Shown here: positions 48,372 to 58,995 of the stretch, one piece after another | How positions within the stretch are numbered: position 1 is the first letter of the stretch | How the letters are laid out: every line of letters starts with the position of its first letter | Origin: Toxorhynchites rutilus septentrionalis | Lineage: Eukaryota > Arthropoda > Insecta > Diptera > Culicidae | Reading direction: 5' to 3' | DNA: 64,000 nucleotides | Assembly: GCF_029784135.1 (NCBI RefSeq) | Contig: NC_073745.1 | Span: 46,589,116 to 46,653,115 of the forward strand | Notes under the pieces: generated by a model | What the model was told of the DNA's origin: nothing | The model's input: the letters and a program-made list of their open reading frames with translations, nothing else | Databases searched by the model: none | Program-made: the position numbers and the translations under genes

Positions 48372-49247
48372 TACAAATGATTACTAAACCAACGGCAATC
48401 CTACGTCAACCTTGCAGTTATATCAGAGGTATAACCCATCCATAGTTTTTTTTTTACTCGAACAGCAACATGAGGCCAAGCGTTGTCTTGATGGAATATT
48501 ATCGACTCGTGTCTGGTCACATAATATGGACGTTTTCGGCCATAGCTCACCTTAAACAGATAAATTGTTGCCTGTAGAAGACTCCGTTGATTGTTTGACC
48601 AGGTTGACTCTGTTGGTTCCACCAAATGCAGAGCATTATTTTGGCCAGTAACGAAATGACCCATTTGAACGATGCCAAAAAGACTTCATTTGAGCTGTTT
48701 AAGAAACATTTCGGACATACCAAATTGCCATTGTCGCTGTCTTTCGTTTTCGATTCATATGGAACATAATTTCCTTGTTTATGGATGTATCCTGCGAGTC
48801 GTTAAGAAATAGCTTGTCGAGATACTGCCAATTATTCTCTAAGCTCTGTTTGCTCTGTTTGACACGAATCTTGATCGAGAGATGTCTCTAATGGTTCGTC
48901 TTCAAACTGTTTCGGTTGACCCGGATGTCTTTTGTCTTTAACACTTACATCATCTTGTAATTCCCTTCCCTACAAAATCTATCCGGTGATGCAGAGTCAC
49001 CATAAACAAACAAACATTCGATACGCTTCAGCTGGGTTTCTTCCCAATAGAAACGAAAAATCACAACTTCCCGCAAATTGCACTTATTTGCAACGAAAGT
49101 CGACACTTTAAACGCAGTAAAAATTGAACTTGTTGTGCAAAGCTCAGTGATTTGAAAACAATATTTGGTTGACAGGAGTCGAAACTTCGCGATTCAGCAA
49201 AAATCATCTGTCGCCGTCGACTATTTATAGCACCTAAAGCCATCAGT

Positions 49248-49450
49248 GCACCCGTGGCAGAGTGGTTAGCGTCTCTCATTATTATGCCGGGAGTTCGGGT
49301 TCGATTCACGTTCTGGCCGAGGGATTTTTCCGTCAAAGAAATTTCCTTCGACTTGCACTGTGGTCACGCGTATTCTAGAGCTTGTCCCTCGGAATACGTG
49401 CAAGGTGTGTTATTTGGCTTAAGAAATCTCAATTAAGTATTAATAAATGA
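49248..49450 (+). repeat. tRNA-derived SINE, ~200 bp
   Basis: The A box is 'cccgtggcagagtggttagc' and the B box 'gggttcgattcacgttctgg'. The body 'caaagaaatttccttcgac' and tail 'attaagtattaataaatgac' follow. The layout is the same as the minus-strand copy at 19701-19891. Confidence 0.85.
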
Positions 49451-50366
49451 CCACTAGTTATTGCATACGTTGAGACGCCATTCAAAAAGAAGCCATCTTG
49501 TGAAAGCGAAATGAATTAGCGAAAGAAATGAATAATATTGGGTTGGGGAAAAAGTAATTCCTTTTTTTTCGGTAGCTGGCTGTAGTGATCGATATCTCGC
49601 GTAATATCGGTCATACAATTTCAGGTTAAGGCTCGTTGTGAAGGTGACATTTCACACTAAACAAATTCCCTTGCTGTTTTTAGTTTGTTCCATTCAGTTG
49701 TGAGTTACAGGGTGTGAACAAAGAGAAAACTCGGTACATTTTACACTTTTTCTTTTATAATGGCGAAAATACAAGCCGGTCTGGCTGAAATTGTAAATAG
49801 TGTTTATGGTGCCGATACAGTAACAGTTAAATACGTGCAATACATTTTGACGTAGGACTACGTCTAACCGGAAGATATAGGGGGTGAAATGGAAATCTAG
49901 GCACTGAACAAGTAGGAAAAAATGCAAGATTTGGAACGCTTATAACTCGAGCATTTCTCAATAGATCGCAAAGGTTTTTGCATCAATTGATAGGAAATAT
50001 ATCTACGCATCTATCATAACGAATAACATTTCATTTTTCTTGAGATAAATAATTGAATAATTGTGAAATATCAAGCATTGTCAAAATGCACTATGTGCCC
50101 ATTTTTGATTGGTCCATTTTGTGCTCCTCAAATCGTACCGACCAAAACGGGCAACCAGAGCAGCAGCGAAATAGAATGAAGCACGATTGGAAAGGAAAAA
50201 GAAAAAAATGAACGAAACATTGGTCGCAGTCTCACACATGCGTAATTCTCGAGCCAGCCAGTCAGCTTAACAATCCCCGCTCCGCTGCCGTAACGATCAT
50301 TCTCATTCAAACCGTACACCACATCGGTTCGCATCACAACACATGAACAAACCAACCCAAGCAGCC

Positions 50367-50505
50367 ATGTCTGGACATGGCAAAGGAGGAAAAGTGAAGG
50401 GAAAGGCAAATCCCGCTCGAACCGTGTTTAGTTTCGGCCGCCGAAGTGATCGAGTTAGCTGGCAAAGCTGCTTGCGACGATAAGAAAACCCACATTCGGA
50501 ACAGA
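50367..50505 (+). pseudogene. Histone H2A pseudogene fragment
   Basis: ATG 50367 opens MSGHGKGGKVKGKA, the H2A N-terminus with Arg4 changed to His. One missing base then shifts the frame; read across it, the DNA still spells the KSRSNR block. The sequence then skips the first two-thirds of the histone fold and resumes, in another frame, at AAEVIELAGKAACDDKKTHI, the start of the H2A region before the docking domain. H2A packages DNA as an H2A-H2B dimer, but this copy lacks most of the fold and cannot do so. The leader resembles an expressed 5' UTR. Confidence 0.85.
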
Positions 50506-50715
50506 ACACATTCGGTTCGGTGGACATCAAGACAACAGGCAGTTGCAGCGAGTGACGAGTGGCAAACGCAATCGCAAAACGGCATCAGGTAGCAGAATAA
50601 AAAAGTTTGTTCTTTATACAAATCCAGAACAAGGCGGCATCGAGGGCGTTCGAAATGGTTTTTTTCAAAACCACGAGTACTAAGTTTTCTAAATTGGAAC
50701 CATTCCATAAAACAA

Positions 50716-50731
50716 GGCGCTTTTCAGGGCC
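50716..50731 (+). other. Degenerate histone-type 3' stem-loop
   Basis: GGCGCTTTTCAGGGCC has the 6-4-6 layout and UUUC loop of histone mRNA 3' ends, with one G-G mismatch in the stem. AAAAAAGAG follows 14-22 bases later. It lies about 210 bases after the H2A fragment. Confidence 0.6.
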
Positions 50732-50960
50732 ATTAAACCTTCCAAAAAAGAGTTTAGGAAATGCAGTTCAATGCTTTCTAAAACATTATCCAAAATAGTA
50801 ATAAAACACAAATTGATTTTTTCATCATTTGTTTGCCAGTATCTGATGAGTATGTGAATTTGGCAGTTGTTCTGAGCTTATTGATAGTTGGGGACTTTCC
50901 TGATTATTCAATTTTCACCAATTCTTAAATTGTTTCCAGATTGAAAGTACAGTAATTTAC

Positions 50961-51326
50961 AATTAGTTCGACATTTAGCTAATTGGACGGACATGTAATG
51001 CGACTTATTTAGTTGGACATTTTCGTAAACATAGAGATCCAAATTATGACCCCACATTGAAAGTCGACACTGTACCACTGTCATCGCAAATGTTCAATTA
51101 CAGGTTAAAATCGGCTCCAATGCGACACTGAGTGGCGCTTCGGCACGTCGCATTAAATATAATTTACTCTGTTGCCCCTCTAACCTCGAGTAAACCGCGA
51201 GTAATCGGTCGAAACCTACTAAACATAGATTTAAGTTGAAATTCTGTAAAAACAAATCATGAATTAGTGGCTCCGCAAAGCTCATGCGATTGAGCCTTAC
51301 AAATAAATGAATTGGAAAAAAAAATA
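50961..51326 (+). mobile_element. Short retroposon with A-rich tail and 8-bp target duplication
   Basis: TAATTTAC flanks both sides (50953-50960, 51327-51334) and an A run lies at 51316-51324. The internal 'cgcgagtaatcgg' and 'gattgagccttac' stretches are shared with the minus-strand retroposon at 52235-53987, so both belong to one family. Confidence 0.72.
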
Positions 51327-51474
51327 TAATTTACTGAACAACATGTCACAAGCTGGATGGGAAGAAATTTTCCAACTGTGAAAGCTGTGGCGAGTGGCAA
51401 ACGCAATAGCTAAACAGGAAGGTTTAACAGAACAAGATGGGAATATCGAGTGATAACAAAAACACAACACCAAA

Positions 51475-51490
51475 GGTTCTTTTCAGAACC
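51475..51490 (+). other. Histone-type 3' stem-loop with downstream element
   Basis: GGTTCTTTTCAGAACC forms a perfect 6-bp stem with UUUC loop, then ACCATCA. The purine motif AAAGAG at 51505-51510 matches the histone downstream element in kind and spacing. In animals this structure directs non-polyadenylated 3' ends of S-phase histone mRNAs. Confidence 0.75.
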
Positions 51491-52321
51491 ATCAACATAT
51501 TCATAAAGAGTAAACAGTAAACTAATCCATTTTTCAGGTAGATAGGTAGGTATTCACGTAGGAGAAGAAAATAAAACAATATATTTAAAAAATATATTTA
51601 ACAAAAGCTGTCCCCTTTGTATAGTCCTACGTCACTCCGGTTATGTCCCCGACATTACCCACCCGTCTTTTTTGTTTCAATTTATTTTTTCAAGGTTTTT
51701 TTTATTTTTTAATTTTTTTTCAGATCTCAACAAATGGATCATTTAAAGCCAGGAACGTACAAAATTGGTTAACAGAAGAGGTGTTGTGTTCCATCAGGAC
51801 AACGCAAGTGTCACACAGCTCCGGGAGCTTAATTGGGATATTTTAATGCATTCATGAAATAATGGACCATATAGTCCAGACCAGTCTTCCGAAAAACACT
51901 TACACATGTCCACGCGATGTGAAAATTTCATGTTTTTGTTTGAATTCGAACATGATTCTCGCTAGTGTTGAGTGTCTATCCCCAACACGAACAATGATAC
52001 ACAAACATAGACATGTGAAAACAAACACGATGTTTATAATTCAAGAACATCATGTACAAACATATCATCCGATGTCGCAGTATTCGTTGCTTTCGTTTCG
52101 TTTCTTTTCATACACGGAAAGAAATTATTCATCCCAAAACATTTCTTCGTAGAATACTTTTTCACAGAAACGAACTTGAAATTTAGTTCGCATTTCAAAA
52201 ATTGCACGAACTAAGAGGCTATAAGTTCATGCACCAAAATATATATTTTTATTAAGGCTCATATGGCGTCAGCCTAACGGGGCCGGGAGTTCAATATTTT
52301 GACAATGTTTGCTTACAACTA

Positions 52322-53605
52322 AAGGGTGTGTCACATCAAATTGCATCACGGAAAAAACGCTGTAGAAATTCGCCCAGTAGACCGATCCTTTTGAAAATTT
52401 TAGACAGTAAAATAAAAACTATTAAACAACTTTTGGCATTTTCTTTTTATTCATACTTCGAGCCCAAGCCCGTAAGCACGCACCTTCCTCTTTACCCCGT
52501 CCATAAGGTTCTGTACAACGTCAGGTTGTAGTTTTTTTTTAACAGAAATCCATTTTCTCTTGAAGTCCGCCTCCGATTTGACAACTTTTGGGTTCTTCCG
52601 GAGGGCCTGCTTCATAATCGCTCAATATTTCTCTATTGGGCGAAACTCCGGCGCGTTGGGCGGGTTCATTTCCTTTGGCACGAAGGTGACCCCGTCGGCT
52701 TCGTACCACTCCATCACGTCCTTTGAATAGTGGCACGAAGCGAGATCCGGCCAGAAGATGGTCGGGCCCTCGTGCTGCTTCAATAGTGGTAGTAAGCGCT
52801 TCTGTAGGCACTCCTTAAGGTAAACCTGCCCGTTTACCGTGACGGTCATCACGAAGGGGGCGCTCCGCTTTCCGCAAGAGCAGATCGCTTGCCACACCAT
52901 GTACTTTTTGGCAAACTTCGATAGTTTCTGCTTGCGAATCTCCTCCGGAACGCTGAATTTGTCCTCTGCGGAGAAGAACAACAGGCCCAGCAGCTGACGA
53001 AAGTCCGCTTTGACGTAGGTTTCGTCGTCCATTACCAGGCAATGCGGCTTCGTCAGCATTTCGGTGTACAGCTTCTGGGCTCGCGTCTTCCCCATGTTTT
53101 GCCTTTCGTCGCGGTTAGGAGCCTTCTGAACCTTGTATGTACGCAGGCCCTCCCGCTGCTTGGTCCGCTGGACGAATGAACTTGACAAATTCAGCTTATT
53201 GGCGACATCCCGGACCGAACTTCTCGGATCACGTCTAAACGCGCTTGTGACCTTTTTCACTGACGGAGCATCCATTTTTGCCGTTCTTCACCTTCCGGTC
53301 GATGGTTAGGTTCTCGAAGTATCGTTTTAGTACTCTGCTGACCGTGGATTGGACGATTCCCAGCATCTTACCGATGTCCCGTTGTGACAACTCCGGATTC
53401 ACGAAATGAGTGCACAGGATTAATTCACGACGCTCTTTTTCGTTCGACGATATTTTTCCAAATTTACGAAAAATTGACAGTGAAGCATGGCCAACGTGAT
53501 CTATACACTCTTATCTGATTATAAGCGAAAGCTGAAGATATAATTCCTAAAAATTAAATTTCTACAGCGTTTTTTCCGTGATGCAATTTAATGTGACACA
53601 CCCTT
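52322..53605 (-). mobile_element. DD37E Tc1/mariner element, copy B
   Basis: The inverted ends AAGGGTGTGTCACATC are the same as copy A, with TA flanks at 52320-52321 and 53606-53607. Its 1284 bp compare with 1298 in copy A, and much of the difference is an 11-base loss in the transposase. Confidence 0.92.
52445..53465 (-). pseudogene. DD37E transposase, broken (copy B)
   Basis: The layout is as in copy A: helix-turn-helix part, then the DDE domain with VMDDETYVK, WPDLASCHYS and RPIEKY. The catalytic domain is one open frame from about 53275 to 52622. An 11-base deletion near 53250 shifts the N-terminal part out of frame. A TGA at 52622-52624 replaces the Trp codon right after the catalytic Glu. 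The C-terminal frame continues beyond it without other damage seen. Lesions differ from those of copy A, so each decayed separately. Confidence 0.9.
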
Positions 53606-54436
53606 TATGTTAGTAATATGTAACCGATTACTCGCGGTTGGCTCGAGGTTAGTATTACAAGTGTTCTCATAATTGGGATGTTGCAGTCTTCAGTGCTCTG
53701 TACGTGTGCCCGACATGGGATACTTCCTATTGGGATGCAGCTGACCGTTAATCAGCAACGACCCCCTAGTCTGCACCCCATATCTAGCGTGGTGCGTCTT
53801 TTTCGACTCGAGGAATCCAAGATAGAATGATCACTAGCCGGCGCAATCATCAGCTCGTGTAGAGTTGTCATGAGCGGTACAACCTTTGGCTCTTGTTGAA
53901 TCATCAGTGGACTGCACAACCTTCGGCCCGTGTATCTGTAAAGAGTGTGTGTATGTATTGCCGCGACTAAGTAAAAGTTTATAGATCGTTCATGCACATT
54001 TTGCAAGTCTGATTAAATAATCCTTGGTTTCGTTCAAAGAAAACATTCTCTGAATAGAAAGAAGCTTTCTATTTTTTTTGCGTGCATGTTGGCAATTAAA
54101 GTCTGGGGAGCCGACTGCATAGCGGGCGACGTCGTACAAATGCTGACCAAAAAAATAAATACCCAAAAATTAATTTTAGATGCAACCTTCAGCGGCACAC
54201 TGCAGAACCAGCAGAAAAATTTCAGCGGCTAAAACACACCATTAATTTCTCGATGTTATCACAAACTGAATGAAGGAAAAAACTAAAAGCTACACTTACA
54301 CTGTACTACATATGCTATTTATGTGTGCATGCGATTGCATCATCCTTTCTTCTCCTCTTCTCCGCTCGATTCATAGCTCGGGTCGTCGCGAGCAAGCAGT
54401 ATTAGCCATTTGTATTCAAAGATCCAGCCAAAATTG

Positions 54437-54490
54437 TTGCTCCCGTGGTCGAGTGGTTAGCATCACGCCTAACATGTCACTGCTGAATAA
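54437..54490 (+). repeat. tRNA-like SINE 5' fragment inside hAT copy B
   Basis: 'gctcccgtggtcgagtggtt' followed by 'agcatcacgcctaacatg' equals the fragment in copy A (18127-18180) at the same element position. Confidence 0.65.
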
Positions 54491-55252
54491 TTCAATTTTA
54501 GTACTTGTTCAAATAGCTAATAATAGCGAATGTTACATGAATTCAATATATAAATTGATGCGTGCACTAAATAATGATATCAAATGTGAAAAACTCTCAT
54601 ATCAATCGATGTTTATTTTGTTCAGAACAGAAAAAGAGGTTTATTTTATTTGCCCAATATTTTTTATGAAGCACCCATTGTCATGAAAGGAAAGCATTTT
54701 TTCCATGTCAACATACCAACACACCACGCGTTGAGTGGTGTCCGATTCGCTTCTTCTACTCTACGCACTGCCGGTGCTTGGGGTGAAAATGCAAGAGAAA
54801 CTGTACACCATGTTCGAACATCATGTGAAACATTGGGATTAAACATCGTATGTCCAAACATACCACGAATACAAACATGTCACATTTTCTAACATAGGTA
54901 CGAAAAAATCATGTTTGTACTCAAACACAAAACTGTGAACAGCAGCGTGGACATGTTTATTCCGGACGCATTGTTTTTTGTGAAACATGGAAGACTGGTT
55001 CGGACCTTTCATCAGGCGATTATAACCTTTTCTTGCATTGCAAAACTTCCTGAATGATAAGAAATTGGGATCAAGAGAAGATTGTAAAAATATATTGCTA
55101 GAGTTTTTCGCCAACAAGGACCAATACTTCTATGAGAGAGGCATCATGAAGCTGGCAACATGTTTTACAACAAAATGGTGCATATTCGACCCAAATCGGA
55201 AAAAGTTTTGAATTTCACACAAAAAAATGGATTATTTTTCCCCAACCTAATA

Positions 55253-56318
55253 TATTTGATATTTTTTAAACTAGATACTAGATTTTTTAAACTGATATTT
55301 TTTTTTATTTTTTTGTCCAAATTACCCATCCACAGAAACCATCGCGAGGAGTTTGAAAAATACATATTTATTGAAAGTTGGTCATTTCCATTAGAATGTG
55401 CATTTAAATAGCATTCATCGCTTGAAAGCTGGTATGGAATAGAAATTTTTTAGCAAGTGACGTTTTAAATAAACGAATAAGCTTATAATTTTTTCATTTC
55501 GGAACTTGTATTTGAGGCATAGGATCGGTTAGAGAATTATTTGGGAAAAAAATATAAAAAGACAACATTTTTAAAAGTACACATTTACTGGGTTATATAT
55601 GCACCAAATCGTATATAATGTTTCATCATCTCAATACAACAGCTTGAGGATTTCATTTCCTCAAAACTTGTTTGGTTTCCCGTACAAAAATTGGTCAAGG
55701 TGCTGCCCAGTGAACATTAAATCCTATAACTTCGATGTTTTAAGTCGTATATAAAGTGGAATCGAATCACAATCGTGTATAATTTCTATCAAAATATACA
55801 TCGTGTATATCTAAAATGCCATTCAACGAGAAAAGCTCGACTTTATCCATCACGACAGATTTAGTCGTAATTCCGTATAACAAGCATCGGTTTTATGATA
55901 TACACTATCGTAAAATCTAACCAATTGCTTTCATCCCAGCAAACATTAAATCGTATAACTAGCGTATATGCAGCATAATATATCCTAATTTTTGACAAAT
56001 ATGTGATGCGCCTAACTGGCATATATATGCAAAAGTGAAGGTGATATACATTATGGTGTCAATGAAAATGGTCATCTCGAATTTCCAAAAGTTAATCCAT
56101 AAAAAAAATGTTCACCACCTCGAAAAAAACACCCTATGCAAAACATCAGCTCAATCGGACTCAAGGAAGAGTGGCGCAAAGTGGTCAAAGTTTAAGTTTT
56201 TTGAAAATCGAAAAATCACCCAAGGGGGAGTAAAGGAAGTCGGGGTTTTCGAAAAAGAAATTTTGTCTTAAAATTGCATGAAACGTCGAGATCTATTGTC
56301 ATCTCGAAAAAAAATTTT
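55253..56318. other. AT-rich noncoding DNA with a short direct repeat
   Basis: 'cccagtgaacattaaatcct' (about 55706) and 'cccagcaaacattaaatcgt' (about 55936) repeat 230 bases apart, each followed by 'ataact'. No gene is seen. Confidence 0.4.
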
Positions 56319-57600
56319 AACGTAGGACTACGTCTATCATTTCTATACCGGGGTATAAATTAGAAGTTCCGAAAACGAAAGCGTTACGCCGGAAACCGAG
56401 ATTTTGAGCGTTAATAGTTCCTAAACAATTGAACGAAATGGTATAATAAACACTTTATTCGAAAGATAAAATGTCTACGTGTTACTTTTTGAATCAAAAA
56501 CTTGTTTCAATAGCTTTAAAATTGCTTTCAAAACAGGCTATTGAAATCATAAGCGAGCTGCGCTCGGAAATCCACTCAGTTATAATTGAACAACGATTGG
56601 AGCATGTTGTCGCTGTTGTGGTGAACGGTGTCACCAAGAGCCTGTTTGTACACATTAGGCCAGAAGAAAATCCACTAGGAGGATAGTGATGCCACTGAGA
56701 AGGTGACCAAGAAAGTAACAGCATCGAAAATTGGTTCCGCTTGAGGCATCGGAGCAGCCGCCACACACACACATACACGCGCGTAACTCTTTTTGTTTGG
56801 TGGTTATCGAGCAATCGAGAAGAATCCGGAAAGATGTCATCGTTGCTGCAAAATAATCTGCCAGTTCCTCTTGGAATTGAAAATTACATTCAAGCGAAAG
56901 AGTTTATTTTAATGTTAATGTTTCTTGTTTTGTTTTGTTTTTGTAATTGTTTGTAATGTTTTGTAATGTTTTGTAATTGTTTTCGCTAATGTTGGCTGCC
57001 ATCGATGACCGTACGTTTCATGCCGTTACCCGAAGTGCTACCAGTATCAACAATTCATATAATTCTGAAATGCATTTCGTTTCGTGATTTGTCAATCAAG
57101 TGCAATTAACACGAAAGCTTCTTAAGATTATAAGGCAAAATGCAAAATATTAGATCATTTTGGACTTCATTTACTATTGTCGCAGATGTCGAAATTTAAG
57201 TTTGTTTTTAGTTTTATTGAGTTCCATTGAATGTTTTTAGATCGAATTGTGTGGAACCTATATTTCGTAGCGATTTACGTAACCAAACTTCACCAGGCGA
57301 ATGGTTCTATTGATACCGTGTACCGAATGATATTTTAGATCAGCGACTCAAGTGGTGGCGACTAAGTGGCGGCACATTTTTTCGGAGAACCCAATAGATT
57401 TATGGTAAATTCTAGTCGGAAGACTATTAATCGAGCTTGTGCTTGGGTAGATTGTGCAATTCATAGTTGCTCTCCGTGATTGACCTGAACCAATCAAATT
57501 GCACAAAGAACACACAGAATGACTCTTGGGACTAGCAAATCATTCTAGTTGTGCAATTTTCTCTAATCGACGATATGCACTTAACCTGAGAAGGTCACCG
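56319..57600 (+). mobile_element. TTGACGTAGG-family element with deleted promoter
   Basis: The head 'taacgtaggactacgtctat' and the next 200 bp match 47289-47510. A ~15-base deletion removes the CCAAT and TATA before 'aagcgagctgcgctcgg'; the initiator 'ccactcagtt' remains. 57432-57570 matches the inverse of 62500-62630, tying it to the third element. The right end was not located. Confidence 0.62.
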
Positions 57601-57959
57601 AGGAAATTCTTTTGAACTCGCTTAAACTGACTATGTGTTTCGATGTTCGTCACTTCTATTATCTTTTGCGGCAGAAACTCTCCTTATGTATCCTGAGAAG
57701 GAAAACTCGTGAAATCAATTGGAGCGTTACTATGTTCTACTCTTTATCGCGCGTACTTTTATCGGACTGCAGTCCGATATAGAATTCCGTTAACCATCAG
57801 GAGTACTTTTAATGGGACTCCTATCGCGACGGTTTTTTACTGGTAACCTAAAAAGGTAACCTAGAGGTGAATTTTCATTCAATACGTTTAGTCGGAAGAC
57901 TATTAATCGAATTTCAAAACAAAACGTGAAGAAATCAAATAATTTTTCATAAAGATAAC

Positions 57960-58995
57960 AAGAAGGATAGCACATGTAAGGGAAAAGGGGGAAATTAGGA
58001 CCACCTAAGCAAATCGCGTAATATTTCCAAACCAATACGGTTTAAATAAAAAATGTCACATTGTATAGTAAGCTACACTTGTTTTCTCTCAATCAATAAT
58101 GTTGAATCATTATATCAAGCTTCAAATTACCAAATATATCATAGAATAAAAGAGATGGTTTTTGGACATCATTAAATTTGATGCGGGGTGATTTGGACCA
58201 TCTGTGGGGTGATTTGGACCGTATGTGGGGTGATTAGGTCCAGTGTGTGTTTCATCGAAAAAACATACTTATGTTTGTGTAAAGTATTTTGGGATAATGT
58301 TACAATCAAAAACAGTGTTCTGGGATCGATACCAGGTGTCTTGTCCAGATTCCAGACCAGAGAAATTGGATTGATACCATCTCGGATTCCACATGGTTCT
58401 TTACACTGTTTTTCGAGCATTTTCAAACACTTTCGACACTTTAAACACACTTGGTCAAAGAAAATCCGTTCTTGATGGCCTGCGTTGCTCTTTCAAGCTC
58501 TCTCTTCTTCCAACGTTCTCTGCCCATCCTCCAAAGACCAAAGAACCAAAGCCAAAGAAAAACCTCAAATCTGTAGGACCAACTCACCCCATAAAAACGC
58601 GTCCATGTTACCTCACACAACATGCAAAAATTAAAATACAATTAATTTAATTTATTGTTATCAAACTTACAGTTTCGCTGCATCAAATTGTTCCTCTTCT
58701 GTAGGCGAGCAGAACTTTACAACACAATACAAGAAAAGTTTGTTAAATCAGCGGGAAAAACCTTAAAACCACGATCGGAAAATTCACATTTTTTGACAAT
58801 CAAAGTGCTTGCTGTGTTCATGCTATCATTTCCTTCCACCTGTCGAATTTTACCAAAGTTTTTTTACGTTAGTTACATACGGTTCATTATTGAAAGAAGA
58901 TGACATTATAAAAAATCCAAGTTGAGCCATACTTTTTAAGATAATGGGCTGGTCCAAATCACTCCGTATGTCCAACTCACCCCGTGTTACCCTAC
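57960..58995. repeat. Repeat unit with 'ggggtgatttggacc' iterations and inverted edges
   Basis: Three ~22-bp iterations of 'tgtggggtgatttggacc' lie at 58180-58240. The inverse 'ggtccaaatcactccgtatg' and 'caactcaccccgtgttaccc' lie at 58932-58993. The left edge 'gtaagggaaaagggggaaat' is a weak inverse of the right edge. A minus frame at 58441-58641 has a faint helix-turn-helix look (ELERATQAIKNGFSLTK) but I do not assign it. Confidence 0.45.

Larger units (their letters stand above)
47289..48409 (+). mobile_element. TTGACGTAGG-family element with histone-like promoter and U4 fragment
   Basis: The ends TTGACGTAGGACT and its inverse (AATCCTACGTCAA, ending 48409) lie inside a mariner, which shows this unit moved in as a block. 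It contains the conserved ~220-bp head, a CCAAT/TATA/initiator cluster, ~94-119-bp tandem modules and a U4 snRNA fragment. No protein is encoded and no clear target duplication was found. Confidence 0.72.
47085..49000 (-). pseudogene. Decayed mariner transposase split by an insertion
   Basis: On the minus strand, 49000-48410 encodes mariner pieces (HPGQPKQFEDE; IMLCIWWNQQSQPGQTINGV; IIFHQDNAWPH with the second catalytic Asp). After the 47289-48409 insertion the frame resumes as FSDYHLFRSMQNAFSG and FTSEQDIKNWLEALLA. Several stops and shifts make it non-functional. Confidence 0.75.
49847..51634 (+). mobile_element. TTGACGTAGG-family element carrying H2A-like and histone 3'-end sequences
   Basis: Left end TTGACGTAGGACTACGTC; right end inverse of TGACGTAGGACTAT at 51634. 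Inside, in order: an AT-rich leader, GATTGG (CCAAT inverse) near 50115, a GC-richer leader, a decayed H2A frame, a histone-type stem-loop relic, a retroposon insertion and a well-kept histone-type stem-loop. Bases 51635-51721 before the mariner resumes are unassigned. Confidence 0.68.
52235..53987 (-). mobile_element. Retroposon inserted in hAT copy B, itself hosting a DD37E element
   Basis: A perfect 10-bp duplication GTTCATGCAC flanks it (52225-52234, 53988-53997). The minus-strand 3' end reads 'gagccttaataaaaatatat', a polyA-signal-like A-rich tail. About 467 bp is its own, the rest being the DD37E copy. It shares 'ccgcgagtaatcgg' with 50961-51326. The LINE or SINE class is undetermined. 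Confidence 0.75.
51882..54997 (+). mobile_element. hAT-type non-autonomous element, copy B, interrupted
   Basis: CAGTCTTCCG begins it and GGAAGACTG ends it. Flanks GTCCAGAC (51874-51881) and GTTCGGAC (54998-55005) each differ by one base from the target expected from the mariner host sequence. Own sequence matches copy A (17335-18781), interrupted by 52235-53987. Confidence 0.85.
49538..55250 (+). mobile_element. mariner element B with two large nested insertions
   Basis: The ends TTGGGTTGGGGAAAAAGTAA (left) and the inverse of TTAGGTTGGGGAAAAATAAT (right) have TA flanks (49536-49537, 55251-55252). Own sequence is 49538-49846 (5' UTR and transposase start), about 51722-51881 (FHQDNA-type region) and about 55006-55250 (C-terminus). 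A TTGACGTAGG element fills the first gap and hAT copy B the second. The reading frame is destroyed. Confidence 0.85.

Noticed and set aside
56590..56740. Possible second histone gene after the 56.58 kb initiator
   Set aside because: A few residues look basic (ATEKVTKKVTASK) but no histone could be aligned with confidence.
58441..58641. pogo-like helix-turn-helix frame
   Set aside because: The similarity is faint, without catalytic motifs or matching ends.
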